Assembly: GCA_030844895.1 (NCBI GenBank)
Contig: CM061224.1
Span: 77,302,620 to 77,366,619, forward strand
Length of the DNA stretch: 64,000 nucleotides
From: Ambrosia x helenae
Lineage: Eukaryota; Streptophyta; Magnoliopsida; Asterales; Asteraceae
Direction of reading: 5' to 3'
Position numbers and translations under genes: made by a program. This document shows, piece by piece, positions 31,791-42,155 of this stretch; the first letter of the stretch is position 1, and each line of letters starts with the position of its first letter. The notes under the pieces were generated by a model that saw only the letters and a list, made by a program, of their open reading frames with translations, was not told where the DNA came from and did not search any database.

Positions 31791-32520
31791 CCTCATGGCG
31801 AAGAACTAGGTCTAATAAAGCCCCTATCCAATAGCTCTTGGAGTTGGGTAGACAGTTCTTGAAGTTTGCCCGGTGCTAGGCAGTATGGTGTGCGTGCAAC
31901 TGGAACTGTTCCAGGTACAAGATCAATTTGAAACCCCACTTGACAAACAGGTGGAAGTCCAGGTAGTTCCTCTGGGAAAACACCTGGGAATTCTCGGACT
32001 ACTGGGATGTCCTCAATCCTTAGTTTCAGTTTCAGTTTCAGTTTCAGCTCGAGTGTCAGATATGATAGCCAAAATGGCTGGATAGCCCTTACAAATACAC
32101 TTCTGGGCTTTCAAGAAGAGATGATGCCCACCATGGCACCACCATGATTACCCTGTATAGATAAAAGTTCTCCACCTGGGAGGGGGACACGAACAATCTT
32201 CTCCCGACAGAGAATTTCAGCGGGATGCTTGGACAACCAGTCCATGCCAACCACGAGATCAAAGCTTCCAAGGGTGATTGGTAAAATGTTGATGGAAAAC
32301 GATTGCCCATCCAACTGGAGCTTACAGTCACAATGGGTGTGGGTTACCTCAACAGGCTTCCCATCAGCTAGCTCTATGGTGTACGGGGCATCAAGAAGAG
32401 TAGGAACCATCCCTAGTTGTTTGCTAAGTTTTGATGACACAAAACTATAGTCCGCACCAGTATCATATAAAATAGAAGCAAGAGTGTCGTACCCGTCACG
32501 ACATTGTTATCAGTCCTAGC
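31791..32520 (-). pseudogene. Gypsy-2 aspartic protease and RT lead-in
   Basis: The open block 32111-32440 has TIELADGKPVEVTHTHCDCKL and ITLGSFDLVVGMDWLSKHPAEI. Just upstream (about 32440-32480) the active site DTGADYSFVSSKL is readable, with the catalytic Asp. A frame change occurs near 32490. The 31791-32090 part is the stretch before RT and includes a small tandem AGTTTC repeat at 32022-32045. Confidence 0.7.
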
Positions 32521-32940
32521 TTCCCCAGAGCCAATCACAATTGCTATTCCACAAGCCCCATTGTTGTTGTTACCGTTGTGGTTTTTGTTTGTTGAAGGAC
32601 TTGTACCTCACACTATCCCACGTTCTCTTGATGTCACCAAAAGTAGAAGATGAAGCTCTATGCTTCGGAAAAGTACCATGCTCAACAGCCTCATCAATGA
32701 GTTTGCGAGCCAGGTGAAAGATTTGTTAGATTCTGGGTAGGTGAGCTGCAGTGGCCAAGCCACGAATCTTTGGGACCCACCCTTTTGGTATGAAATTCGA
32801 TCTGCTGGTAAAGTAGGTTAAATAGATTTGAGCACAAAGTATCTAACTCCCGTAGCTTGGTAGTGTAGGCGCCGATCTCAGACCCATCCGTCAAATTTCT
32901 AGATTTCATCATAGGGTGCAACGTTCTCCATCCAAGTTTC
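32521..32940 (-). pseudogene. Gypsy-2 gag remnant
   Basis: Only fragments of gag remain. The block 32694-32921 has LTDGSEIGAYTTKLRELDTLC, recognisable as the gag helix block that in Gypsy-1 reads MVGSEIENYTTRSHELAAMC. The zinc knuckles present in Gypsy-1 are not found, so a deletion is likely near 32560-32690. Confidence 0.6.
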
Positions 32941-34192
32941 TATGACTCATCGAGTGTGCATGTAGCATATATTACCCCATCCTGCCCAGGGCAAATGCGC
33001 ATGGAAATGACTTATACTATCGAAGCAATCAGACGGTCTCCTTCAGTTCCGTTAGTGTTATCAAGGTTTACAACCAATAAAAGGCTTGAAAATATGATGG
33101 TAGGTTGTTGTTGTGGCATGTGCGTTCAAAGAATAAGAAAGTTCAAATGTGGAAGTTAGGGGAAACGTATGATTTAGCAAGATGGATCTTTACTAGCTTG
33201 GAAAGATGTGAGGGCCTCAACCACCCTATCGTTGATCATAAGAACTCAGTCTTATCTAAGATAGTAAAGGAAAAAGAAAGAAAAGATAGGTAAGAAAAGG
33301 TAAGAGCCAATCGTCGCCACGCTCTGTCTTAGATAGTAGATCATTCATCCTCACTTTCCATGTGCTCGTCCTGCTCAGGTTCCCCTTCCATCCCTTATCC
33401 TTCCTCTTTTGCGATGTCAGTGTTATATGGTTCTCATCACGTACAGTCTCCTTCTCCGGTCCTGTGTAAGTCAGCTCAATGGTCAACAGCACCATTCGTT
33501 CCTCCAATCGTGACTGTCAGTCACTGGTAGGTTTCGTCTTCCTTTGAGATGTTGCACTGCATAGCAAGCCTTACGTAACTCCCCAAGAGTGTGTGTATCA
33601 AGCCCCGATCTCATGTGTTCCCATGAATCTACCATATACTTATGAGTAACAGGGATATGCAGTCATACGTCCGCCCGATCATACTAGGCGTAAGGTACTA
33701 AAGTAAGAAATAAGTTCTATATGTGTAACCCAGTCCCGTCTGAATTTCAAATGGAAGTAAAAAAGATCAAGTAACAAGGAACAGAAACTAATTGTCTCCT
33801 TGCTCAGTGATAAAGGATAAGTCTCGGTATTTGAATTTCTTCACAGTTAATTCGATTTGATGGTATCACGTCATGCGCATCGTTCAGCTTTCCTGTGTAC
33901 CTGCGCCACAATGCTCGCAAGGGCTTTCTCCCCTATACAATTGTTGTTTACTCATCCACGAGGTTTGTTAGGATACTACTCCCAGTAATGCACCACCTGG
34001 TGTATCCCTGTGTTCCCACCATTGACGTGTTCAAAATTAGGTCTAGAACTAGAAGATAACATATCTCCCGAAATCATGTGTTGTAGATATATGTAGCTAA
34101 AAGCTAGTTGTGCACTTAAGTTGTGAGTGTACTTATGCTATGATGATTATAGACTAGACTCAACATGCAATCCTAGTTCACTATAACCAATG
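32941..34192 (-). other. Gypsy-2 5' internal region, no gene recognised
   Basis: This lies between the gag remnant and the primer site, where Gypsy-1 carries its extra ORF and gag start. I find no open frame longer than about 80 codons that looks real and no recognisable domain. The final 60 bases resemble the Gypsy-1 leader next to its primer site. Confidence 0.5.
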
Positions 34193-34204
34193 GCTCTGAT
34201 ACCA
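34193..34204 (-). promoter_or_regulatory. Gypsy-2 primer-binding site (tRNA-iMet)
   Basis: The plus strand reads GCTCTGATACCA, complement of the iMet primer site, four bases from the LTR edge at 34209. It sets the minus orientation. Confidence 0.95.
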
Positions 34205-34208
34205 AATC

Positions 34209-35164
34209 TGTCACAACCTCAAATTTCCACTGCGGGGTTTATACCGCAAGGCGCATGACATACCAGGATCCCATAGCCATAAGTCACATGAACGAACTCT
34301 AAATGCCCAACCATTTAGTTCGTTTTCAAAAACCAAGTTTAGTTAAGCTGCGGAAGCGTAAACCAAATTTAAACCTTTTAAAAACCATGCGCAAAACAAC
34401 GCGCCCAAATTAAAATCATATGAAAGAAAATGTAAAAGCATAATATGTAATTTAGGTGTATGCCCAAGACCCCAAATGCAGTGAAGTGTGCAGTGCTTTC
34501 CAATCCTGGCACCGGAAGCTAACTACCTGCAAAAGCATGTAAATCGTGGGTCAATAAAACAATGTTGGTGAGTTCACTAAGTAAAGTAAATGAGTATGTA
34601 ACTGCGCTGGTTTCCAAAACAACTTATTATTTTATTTTTTTGAACAATAATATAATGGGAATTGGATCATGGGCCTAGGTTACGGGTTTATGGGCATTTT
34701 CTTGATAAACGGACCCGTTACAAGGTTTTAATCCCGAGAATGGTCCCGATAATATTAATCATACTAACTTGTATGAAAACTATTGTTTTTATCATCTCAT
34801 GTCATATTAATCATGGGTGCACATATTTCGCAGGGTTTACGTACTGATTATCTATTACTCAGTAATTCACATAAACATGTAATTCACATACACATGTTAG
34901 TTCACATTCATCATCACTCAATTGCTCATATAATCATGCATGCTTGACAAATCACCAACGTTCGGGATACATGACTCGTGTGTGTGTCAAGACAAAGACT
35001 TTCCTAATTATAACGTACGTTAATACCATCTAGCATATGTTATTGTTCCATAACACATTCAAATGCCCTATTAACTAACCCTGGTTAAGTGTTTAGCCAC
35101 ATACGAACATGCAAGTTAACTAGAGTTCAGTTAAAGTAGGAACCTGAAAATGCGGGGTGTCACA
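34209..35164 (-). mobile_element. Gypsy-2 5' LTR with internal deletion
   Basis: 956 bp, TGTCACAACCTC...GGGGTGTCACA. It matches the two ends of the 3' LTR but jumps at about 34620 from sequence equivalent to 26990 to sequence equivalent to 28660. About 1.67 kb, including the hairpin array, is missing. Confidence 0.85.
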
Positions 35165-35227
35165 AAAGCGATACGAGGGGAAACAAAGCAAGTGATTAAG
35201 ATTATCTGACTTATAGATACGTACATC

Positions 35228-35335
35228 AAATCTTCTATAACTTCTACAAGAGGCGACAAAAACAACAAATAAAGACCCTTGTAGACATTAAACTCTATAA
35301 CTTCTACAAGAGGTTGCAAAAACAACAAATAAAGA
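35228..35335. repeat. Two-copy direct repeat of about 44 bp
   Basis: The block CTATAACTTCTACAAGAGG followed by a CAAAAACAACAAATAAAGA segment appears at 35228-35271 and again at 35292-35335, with two or three differences. Confidence 0.8.
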
Positions 35336-35399
35336 TCAAAGTACTTACTTAATATTGTAACTAAAACATTATATCAACATATAATCAAACTTCTTACAG

Positions 35400-36010
35400 A
35401 AAAATTCCAATATGCTTATATTGAAGAGTACGACTGTTAATCTGAATGGGATGCTCAGTGGGCACTATCTCTACCACCTATAAGAAAGCACAATATTTGT
35501 AAAGGAAATATTATAAATATCGAAGAAAATTGTAAAATTTTCAAAAAACCATAACTATTTCATAAAGTTTGTGAGTGTCATAAAACACATACGAAAAAAA
35601 AACTCATTTTGAATCGGTTGGTTAAAAGTATCATCACATGAATTTGAGGCCTCTGCCACAATCCTTGTCTTAAGAGACCTGCAATAAAATATATGTTGTC
35701 AAGTCATTAACCATTCCTTATATGTCGTCGTTATTATTAACTAAATTTTTCATGTCACTTGGAAAATGGATTTAAGCTTCAATCAAATAAAAAATGAAGG
35801 TAAGAAAACCACTACATAAGGCATCAAGGCTTCCTCTAGGGTCAAGTCTGATAACTCATAAGCCACTTAAGGCTTCCTCTAGGGTCAAGTCTGATAACTC
35901 ATAAGCCACTTGCTTCCCTAGAACCTCTTTGTAGCCTTAATAATAAAAAACATCATTTTCTGGATCTTCCAAATTCATGTACAATATAGCATAGCAATCA
36001 CCTAGAAAGA
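35400..36010 (-). pseudogene. Decayed exon-intron gene of unknown identity
   Basis: On the minus strand exon-like pieces follow splice acceptors. One begins near 35999 with DCYAILYMNLEDPENDVF, has TAA, then continues with EVLGKQVAYELSDLTLEEAL. A second at about 35680-35610 reads SLKTRIVAEASNSCDDTF. A third at about 35480-35400 reads VVEIVPTEHPIQINSRTLQ and ends in a stop. The reading is clear enough to suggest a real protein once, but I do not recognise the family. An in-frame stop and a 43-base duplication indicate decay. Confidence 0.35.
35826..35911. repeat. 43 bp tandem duplication in an exon-like block
   Basis: Two identical adjacent 43-base units, starting AAGGCTTCCTCTAGGGTC. In the minus-strand frame the duplication repeats the block ending in SDLTLEEAL and shifts the frame into a stop. 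Confidence 0.9.
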
Positions 36011-36165
36011 TATTAACCTGAGTTGTCAAAACTGTAACTTTCTATAAACAATCAACAAGAAAATGGAAAACTAACTATGAAGCTAACTTGTATAACTATC
36101 TTTATCAATGAGTCATTTCTTGTAACCTGTAAGTATTCTATCTGAAGTAGAAACCTAAAATATGT

Positions 36166-36545
36166 TGTAACACCCCGCCCCTCTTATCACCAATATTGTC
36201 CGCTTTGCCCATCCAGAGCTCACGGATTTGTTTTTGGTTGCCCAAGTGGAGACTTCCCAGGAGGTCACCCATCCTGAAATTTCTCCCACCTGAGCACGCT
36301 TAACTGTGAAGTTCTCCTCTCATCCACTAACATTAAGCCCCAAAACGCGTTGGTGATTTTAAGAGGCAAGACATTACTTATGAACCAAGGATCTCTCCTG
36401 GCCACGGCCGATGTGGGATTTTCCTAGGGTGTCCACTAACATTAAGCCCCAAAACGCGTTGGTGATTTTAAGAGGCAAGACATTACTTATGAACCAAGGA
36501 TCTCTCCTGGCCACGGCCGATGTGGGATTTTCCTAGGGTGTCACA
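36166..36545 (-). mobile_element. Cassandra LTR, left, with 109 bp internal duplication
   Basis: 380 bp. A 109-base unit (36323-36431) is repeated in tandem at 36432-36540. Without it the LTR would be 271 bp, the length of the right LTR. The second unit is identical by eye. Confidence 0.9.
36251..36313 (-). promoter_or_regulatory. 5S rRNA-derived segment in left Cassandra LTR
   Basis: The minus strand carries GTTAAGCGTGCT and AGGATGGGTGACCTCCTGGG, which are the 3' half of plant 5S rRNA including its internal promoter part. The segment between them is diverged. It is not a 5S gene; it can serve as a polymerase III type promoter element in Cassandra. Confidence 0.85.
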
Positions 36546-36686
36546 TTCACCCCCTGTTAGAGTCTCATCGTCCCTGATGAGGTGTGTTCCTGGGGTGTCA
36601 TATTCACCCCCTGTTAGAGTCTCATCGTCCCTGATGAGGTGTGCACCCACCATCCCGAACGGCACAGGAGTGGCTCTGATACCATC

Positions 36687-36957
36687 TGTAACACCCCGCC
36701 CCTCTCATCACCAATATTGTCCGCTTTGCCCATCCAGAGCTCACGGATTTGTTTTTGGTTGCCCAAGTGGAGACTTCCCAGGAGGTCACCCATCCTGAAA
36801 TTTCTCCCACCTGAGCACGCTTAACTGTGGAGTTCTCCTCTCATCCACTAACATTAAGCCCCAAAACGCGTTGGTGATTTTAAGAGGCAAGACATTACTT
36901 ATGAACCAAGGTTCTCTCCTGGCCACGGCCGATGTGGGATTTTCCTAGGGTGTCACA
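36687..36957 (-). mobile_element. Cassandra LTR, right
   Basis: 271 bp, TGTAACACCCC...GGGTGTCACA, nearly identical to the left LTR minus its duplication. It is followed by another copy of the LTR-adjacent internal sequence (36958-37014). Confidence 0.9.
36772..36834 (-). promoter_or_regulatory. 5S rRNA-derived segment in right Cassandra LTR
   Basis: Same 5S-like content as in the left LTR: minus-strand GTTAAGCGTGCT and AGGATGGGTGACCTCCTGGG. This identifies the array as Cassandra. Confidence 0.85.
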
Positions 36958-37019
36958 TTCACCCCCTGTTAGAGTCTCATCGTCCCTGATGAGGTGTGTT
37001 CCTGGGGTGTCATATATGT

Positions 37020-37770
37020 AACAAATTCTTGCCTAGTTTGGTGTTCTTAAATCTTCAAAGATACTATGCAGCGTTCACAATAGAATCCCTGTCTTTATCT
37101 CTTAAAAATCACTTTTCTCTAAGATGTGTTTAACCTATCACATCTCATTCTCTATCTTGGTTTTAATAAGCGCGCCTGAGGCGCGCTTAAGCGCGAAGCG
37201 ACCCTAGGTTGTACATGTAGCTAAAAAGGTTGTACATTTAAGTTAAATCATATATAAACCTTATTTATATCTATATTTTGGGTGAGGGATGTCAAAACCT
37301 ATAGGAGCGATAAAAAAAATTATATAATCATCTTGTGCCTCGCGTACGAAAAGCCCACCGCTTTCACACTTTGTGCCTCAGTTTTAAACCTCGTTGCTTT
37401 TATTCTTTTTTATTATTTATTTCTCTTTCTTTTATTTACATTACTAACAACTAACTATTTTGTTTTATTATCATTTTCCCAATATTGATTTCTAATACTC
37501 TTTTATACAAGTTTGACTATAATTTATAAAACAAACAGCTTATATAATGTAAAAGTCAAAGTGGCCGAAGGGGAGAATGAGTCGTTGATTAGGCTAAAGG
37601 GAGGGAAATTAATTTGGGGCATTTGAAGGAGTGGGAACATGAATGTATTTGAAGAAAATATAAACAATATTATATAAATGTTAAAAACGTAACTTAAATT
37701 TTATTAATTAAACTAACTAAAATCTAATTAATTAAAATATTTCTAGTTATAATAAGATACATTTATTTTA
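37020..37770. other. AT-rich intergenic DNA with one GC-rich palindrome
   Basis: No gene is seen. At 37167-37189 there is a perfect inverted repeat with 11-base arms (TAAGCGCGCCT and its complement) and a single central base, followed by a further GCGCGAAGCG block. The rest is A/T-rich. Confidence 0.6.
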
Positions 37771-38009
37771 GGGATGAGCTCGGTACCAGTGCCGATATTG
37801 TTCTCAAAATTGGATTCTGGTACCGAAAATATTTGGTACCATACCGGTTCGGTACTAGTACGATACGATATTTGAAGTTAAAAATCAGTAAAACACGTAT
37901 CATATCCAAAGTATCGATACTAAAAAACGCCAAAAGGTGGTATTAAACTTGTACACTGAAAATGTCTTGGTATCAGTATTTTTTGATACCCGGTACCAAA
38001 TACTCATCC
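37771..38009. mobile_element. MITE with GGTACC-rich termini
   Basis: About 239 bp starting GGGATGAGCTCGGTACC and ending GGTACCAAATACTCATCC. The ends are inverted repeats of each other with some mismatch (GGATGAG..GGTACC). GGTACC or close variants recur inside. No coding capacity. I could not settle a target duplication, so the superfamily is left open. Confidence 0.6.
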
Positions 38010-38303
38010 ATAATTATTTATAAATATATCTTTTGTAAATATATAAATTGCCAAATGATGAGACTAATTAACCATCAATCCTAATTAATCAGTAATGACC
38101 TAATTTGATCATCGATAAATATACTTGCAACCACTGGTCATAAATGATGATCATCATCTCTAAGGGGGAATGGGTACTAACCGTGAGGTTTTTTAACTTA
38201 ACTGGTTTCAACCAATCCTGCAATGCGATATCACTTCACTGAAACCGTTTTTTAGAGGCAACACTCCACTCGTTCTTTACCCAATAATTAATTATTTTCA
38301 CAC

Positions 38304-38308
<5 letters not shown>

Positions 38309-38355
<47 letters not shown>

Positions 38356-38378
38356 TTCTCTCTCTCTCTCTCTCTCTC
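38309..38378. repeat. (ATA)n and (TC)n microsatellites
   Basis: About 44 bases of ATA repeats, a short TTTC spacer, then about 11 TC units. Confidence 0.95.
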
Positions 38379-38642
38379 CTCTAAACTCACCTACACCACT
38401 CATTTTTTTAATAATACCTTTCCCACTCTCTCTCTCCTCTAGAACAAGAACGGTAAGAAGAACCCATATTTGGTTCACGGGACCCCTATCAGACAATTTA
38501 TATTTTAGTATGTAAGACTATTTGAAATATTTTGGTATCAATTATATTTCATCTTATGTGTTGCTCAAACCTTGTACTTGAAAACCTTTCGAAGTCGCAT
38601 TCCTGTGTTTCCGCCTTGGCGGGGTGTGACCTTCACGCGCCT

Positions 38643-40356
38643 TGATGTGCATGAAGTATATATATTTTTATGAAGATATTTGTTCATACAATTTCGAGTT
38701 TTAAAATAGTTTTTACCCTAAATTAAACTACACACACGAAAGGCAAGTGTACCTATCGAAAAGTAATATAATTTAAATGGTAAGAACCGGATATCAATCC
38801 GTGGACGCGGTTTCACAATACTAAACTTTTGTTACTGTAGAACCTTTTCGAAAGTTGAGTTAAGTTTTCTAAATTAAAGTTACTAAATATTAAATGACAA
38901 TAAAAATAAACGGATTTAAAAACAATATTAATTAAAAGTCATCTAAACTAAGATTCCACTAAAGACATGTAATGTTCCTAGAGTAAGAAATGATGGTAAG
39001 ACAAAACTCTCTAATAATTAAGTTCCAATCAAGGTCTCTTAATTATATAATTCTTTGGGAAATTAAAATGACAAAAACACTTTAATCACCTAGAATTATT
39101 CTTTGAAGCCCGTTTGTAATGTTTAAGTTAATCTTTAAATACGAGTTATTCATTTGTCAAAATTCCAAACTCGACAACTTAAGGAAAATTAAGTTGAACA
39201 ACAATTTAATCACCTAAAGTTGTTTTTATGTAGATAAATATTTATATTGTTCAAGTGACAAATCTAAGGTTTAAAACTTGTAAGACAATAATTTTGGCCT
39301 AAACTACTAACTTACAATTTTTATCAACCTTAGAATCTAACACAACACCCTTATGATTTTTCCAAATCTAAGTGCAAGATTTCACACATGTTCATGTTCT
39401 TCATCTCAAGTTAGTTAACAATTACCATTCCTAGTTTCATGTTATGAACCTAATTATTACTAACAAGATTCAATAATAAACATCTACACATGGGTTTTCC
39501 AACATTCATGAGCAACCATTCACCAAACTAACATGGATTATGAACTTTTTTCATGTACAAAATTTCCAAGAACAATACTAAAAATTCATCATCAAGATTA
39601 ACATAAAATAAATACCATCATGTCTTACAATTATCACATTACATAATTAAAAGCTTCATAATAGTTTAGATAACTAAAGGTGTTTAGCCCATAAGGCTTA
39701 CAACAACTACAAACATACTTGCTAAACTACCAAAATTCATGGTTAAGATTAAGGAATTCAAACCATAAGCAAGCAAGGTATGTAGGTTGGTTGGTTGATG
39801 TTCCTTGGTACTTCAATGGCCTTCAAAGCTCCTTTAGAATGGCGAAAATCGGCTGGAGAGAAGTGTGTTTGAACCCCAAGACCCAACAACCAAATAGAGC
39901 AAATGGGGGTTGTTTATATAGAATCTGACAAAGTGCATGACCATGCAAAGTGAGTTGCACGGTCGTGAATGTAGTAACTACAGTGTTTTTCTTTTTAAGA
40001 CTGATTCACGCCACTTCCAATTTTGGCAAAAGCCTCGAATTCTGTCCCGAGGTGATCTGCATGACCATGCAAGTGAATCTGCATGGTAGTGCATGATCTG
40101 ATACATGGGTTCTTTTCAGCTCTCTTTGGTAACATGCATGGTAGTGCAGTTGCACTTGCACCACCATGCAACTTCCAAGATTTCACCATTTTTTCTTTGA
40201 AAGCTCCAAATTCCTTTGTTTTCTTCAGGCGAGTTGCTCCGGGCTAAATTTTCACAAAAACAATAACTAAGTATCGAGACCAATGAAAATATAACCAAAA
40301 TGCAACAAAAGGAAAATAAATATGGGTAAAATTAATGTTTAATTTTGCACATATCA
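38643..40356 (-). mobile_element. Athila-2 3' LTR
   Basis: 1714 bp. U3 lies at the right (higher coordinates), with TATA box and motif array at 39912-40172. No ORF is supported. The polypurine tract abuts its right edge. Confidence 0.95.
39912..40172 (-). promoter_or_regulatory. Athila-2 3' LTR U3: TATA box and GCAY..RTGC motif array
   Basis: Minus-strand TATATAAAC at 39912-39920. Upstream of it are six 12-base motifs: GCATGACCATGC (39935 and 40059), GCACGGTCGTGA (39957), GCATGGTAGTGC (40081 and 40137) and GCACCACCATGC (40159). They are variants of the palindromic motif found in the diverged Athila-1 LTR. Confidence 0.7.
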
Positions 40357-42155
40357 AACCTCTCCACACTTGAACCTTGCTTGTCCTCAAGCAAGAAATT
40401 AACAAAAACTCCAAATGGCAACAATCAACTAACAACATTAACATAAACTCATAACAAAGGTCTAATATATACACAAGGAGGCAACCATCAAAAGAAAGAA
40501 AACCATGAGATGAAAACGAGAAAATTCTAAGAGCAATGATTTATCTATGAAATCCCCAGCATGACAACTTTGCACCCTCACAATATTCACTCACACTCTG
40601 GTAATTTATATGATCATACATAATGTGGAGTATGAATAGACACTCAATGCCGTGACAATAACTAAGCAATAATGTAAACTTGTAAAAGGATCAAATTTCT
40701 ACCAACATAACTAGAAACATCACATAAATCATGAGGACTTTGTTCGGGTTGTAACTTGGCTAAGGTTAGGGTAGGGAAGTTTGGGAGAAAGTGGCTAAAG
40801 TGCTAAAAATCCGGAAACTAGGCTAACTCGAAAAAAAAACAACAATAATATACAACTACTACCATACTACAAATCGAGAGCTTTTAAGATTTTTGCTCTT
40901 TTCGCTCCAAAATTGCTCTAAATAGAAGCCAATTGTGCGGCTTTTTCTTTCTTTCCTTCTTTCTTTCTTTCTATTTTTTTTTTTTTTTTTTTGCTTTTTT
41001 TTCACTTTTTTTTAACTATATATGTAACCATGTAACTCGGAGGGAACTAAGCACGTCTACTTAGACAAAAACTCCAACATAGGAATATATGAAATAACCA
41101 AAAATAAGTGAGACTAACACTAGCCAAACCGGATTTTTAGCAAAATGGTGAAAATATAAAAGGCTAATTTGGCTAAAGTGGGTGTAAACAAATATGTGCG
41201 AAAATGAAAAACATGGGATCGGCTCAACAAGGCTCACTAAAGGAATATGTAGGGTATGGGTAAGCAAAGGAAACGAAAATGGCTAAAACATAGAGGTTTT
41301 CCTAATGCCTCAATCATATTTATGCTACGAATCCACTCAAGGCCGAAAGATGTATACCTACCCCAAGTTTTGTATTGCAAAAGTTATATGGCACGCTCAA
41401 CTTTTGCCCGCAAAAACATGAGCAAAAAATTTAATACTAAAGCTAATAAGGCTCAAAAATAACTCACGGAAAAGGGCATAGGGGCAAAAATGCAAAGCAG
41501 AACATGCGGGTGATCCTTTCGATTTACCATACTCAAAGAAGAAAAAAAAATTTGTTTCTCTATAATTTCTTTTTAATCAAACGCCCCACGAAGTGCTCTC
41601 AAACCTTGTTTTGTCAAAAATTAAAGATGTTCCATATATGTTATTATGTCTTTTTTAATGCCACAAAAAATATTTTAGGAGTATTTTGAAAAAAAACAAT
41701 AATAATAAAATCATTTACTTCTCTATTTAGGACAAGCAAACTCCAAACAAATTCCCTCCCGACACTTGAACTATACATCACCCTCGATGTACAACAAAAA
41801 CATACAAAGCAAAGAAAATGCAATGCAATGTAAACTAGAGTGCGAGAAATAAAGACAACGAAAACTCCCCTGCATGAAGAATCGAGTGAGGCACATGCAC
41901 AAGTCCATCAAGAATCCATTAACCATGCAAAATGGCTCAAAAAGGGTTATCATAAAAATCCACCACTGAAACATCTTAAAACTGGTATGCTTCAGACCAA
42001 CATCCAAGCTCATCACAAGCAGAGCGCATCAAAACCTACAAACATATAAAATAAACAAACAAAAAGAGACACAAGATAAATAAATTGGTGACCGGGCTTT
42101 CGCCTAAACGTGCGAAGTTTTTGAAGGAGTCATCAGCTAGACTTAAACCCCGAAT
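40357..42155 (-). other. Athila-2 3' noncoding region, no env-like ORF
   Basis: Some Athila elements carry an env-like gene between integrase and the 3' LTR. Here 1.8 kb shows no supported frame, only AT-rich DNA with a pyrimidine-rich and poly-T tract (about 40941-41013). A purine-rich tract abuts the LTR. Confidence 0.7.

Larger units (their letters stand above)
26569..35164 (-). mobile_element. Gypsy-2, Tekay chromovirus with both LTRs
   Basis: Minus-strand gypsy element bounded by AAAGC duplications (26564-26568 and 35165-35169). The 3' LTR is 26569-29201 and the 5' LTR is 34209-35164, with an iMet primer site at 34193-34204 and a polypurine tract at 29202-29220. Gag is much reduced; protease, RT, RNase H, integrase and a chromodomain-like C-terminus are recognisable. 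Stops, frameshifts and deletions inactivate it. Confidence 0.9.
36166..37014 (-). mobile_element. Cassandra TRIM tandem array
   Basis: Structure: LTR (36166-36545), short internal part, LTR (36687-36957), then a further internal piece. The target duplication TATGT lies at 36161-36165 and 37015-37019. LTRs run TGTAACACCCC...GGGTGTCACA on the plus strand. A primer site (GGCTCTGATACCA, 36672-36684) stands two bases left of the right LTR, and a polypurine tract (ACAGGGGGTGAA on the minus strand) right of the left LTR, so the element is on the minus strand. No protein is encoded, as in Cassandra, a non-autonomous element whose LTR carries 5S rRNA sequence. Confidence 0.9.

Noticed and set aside
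36483..36824. Several overlapping ORFs on both strands
   Set aside because: They fall in the Cassandra array, which is noncoding, and repeat with its tandem units.
36251..36834. Possible 5S rRNA genes
   Set aside because: Only the 3' half of 5S is present, diverged in the middle, inside LTRs; this is the Cassandra promoter segment and not an rRNA gene.
38236..38496. 86-codon ORF with a long Tyr run
   Set aside because: The Tyr run is the (ATA)n microsatellite in translation; no other support.
40357..42155. Env-like gene of Athila-2
   Set aside because: No frame of useful length or membrane pattern is found; the region is AT-rich with poly-T.
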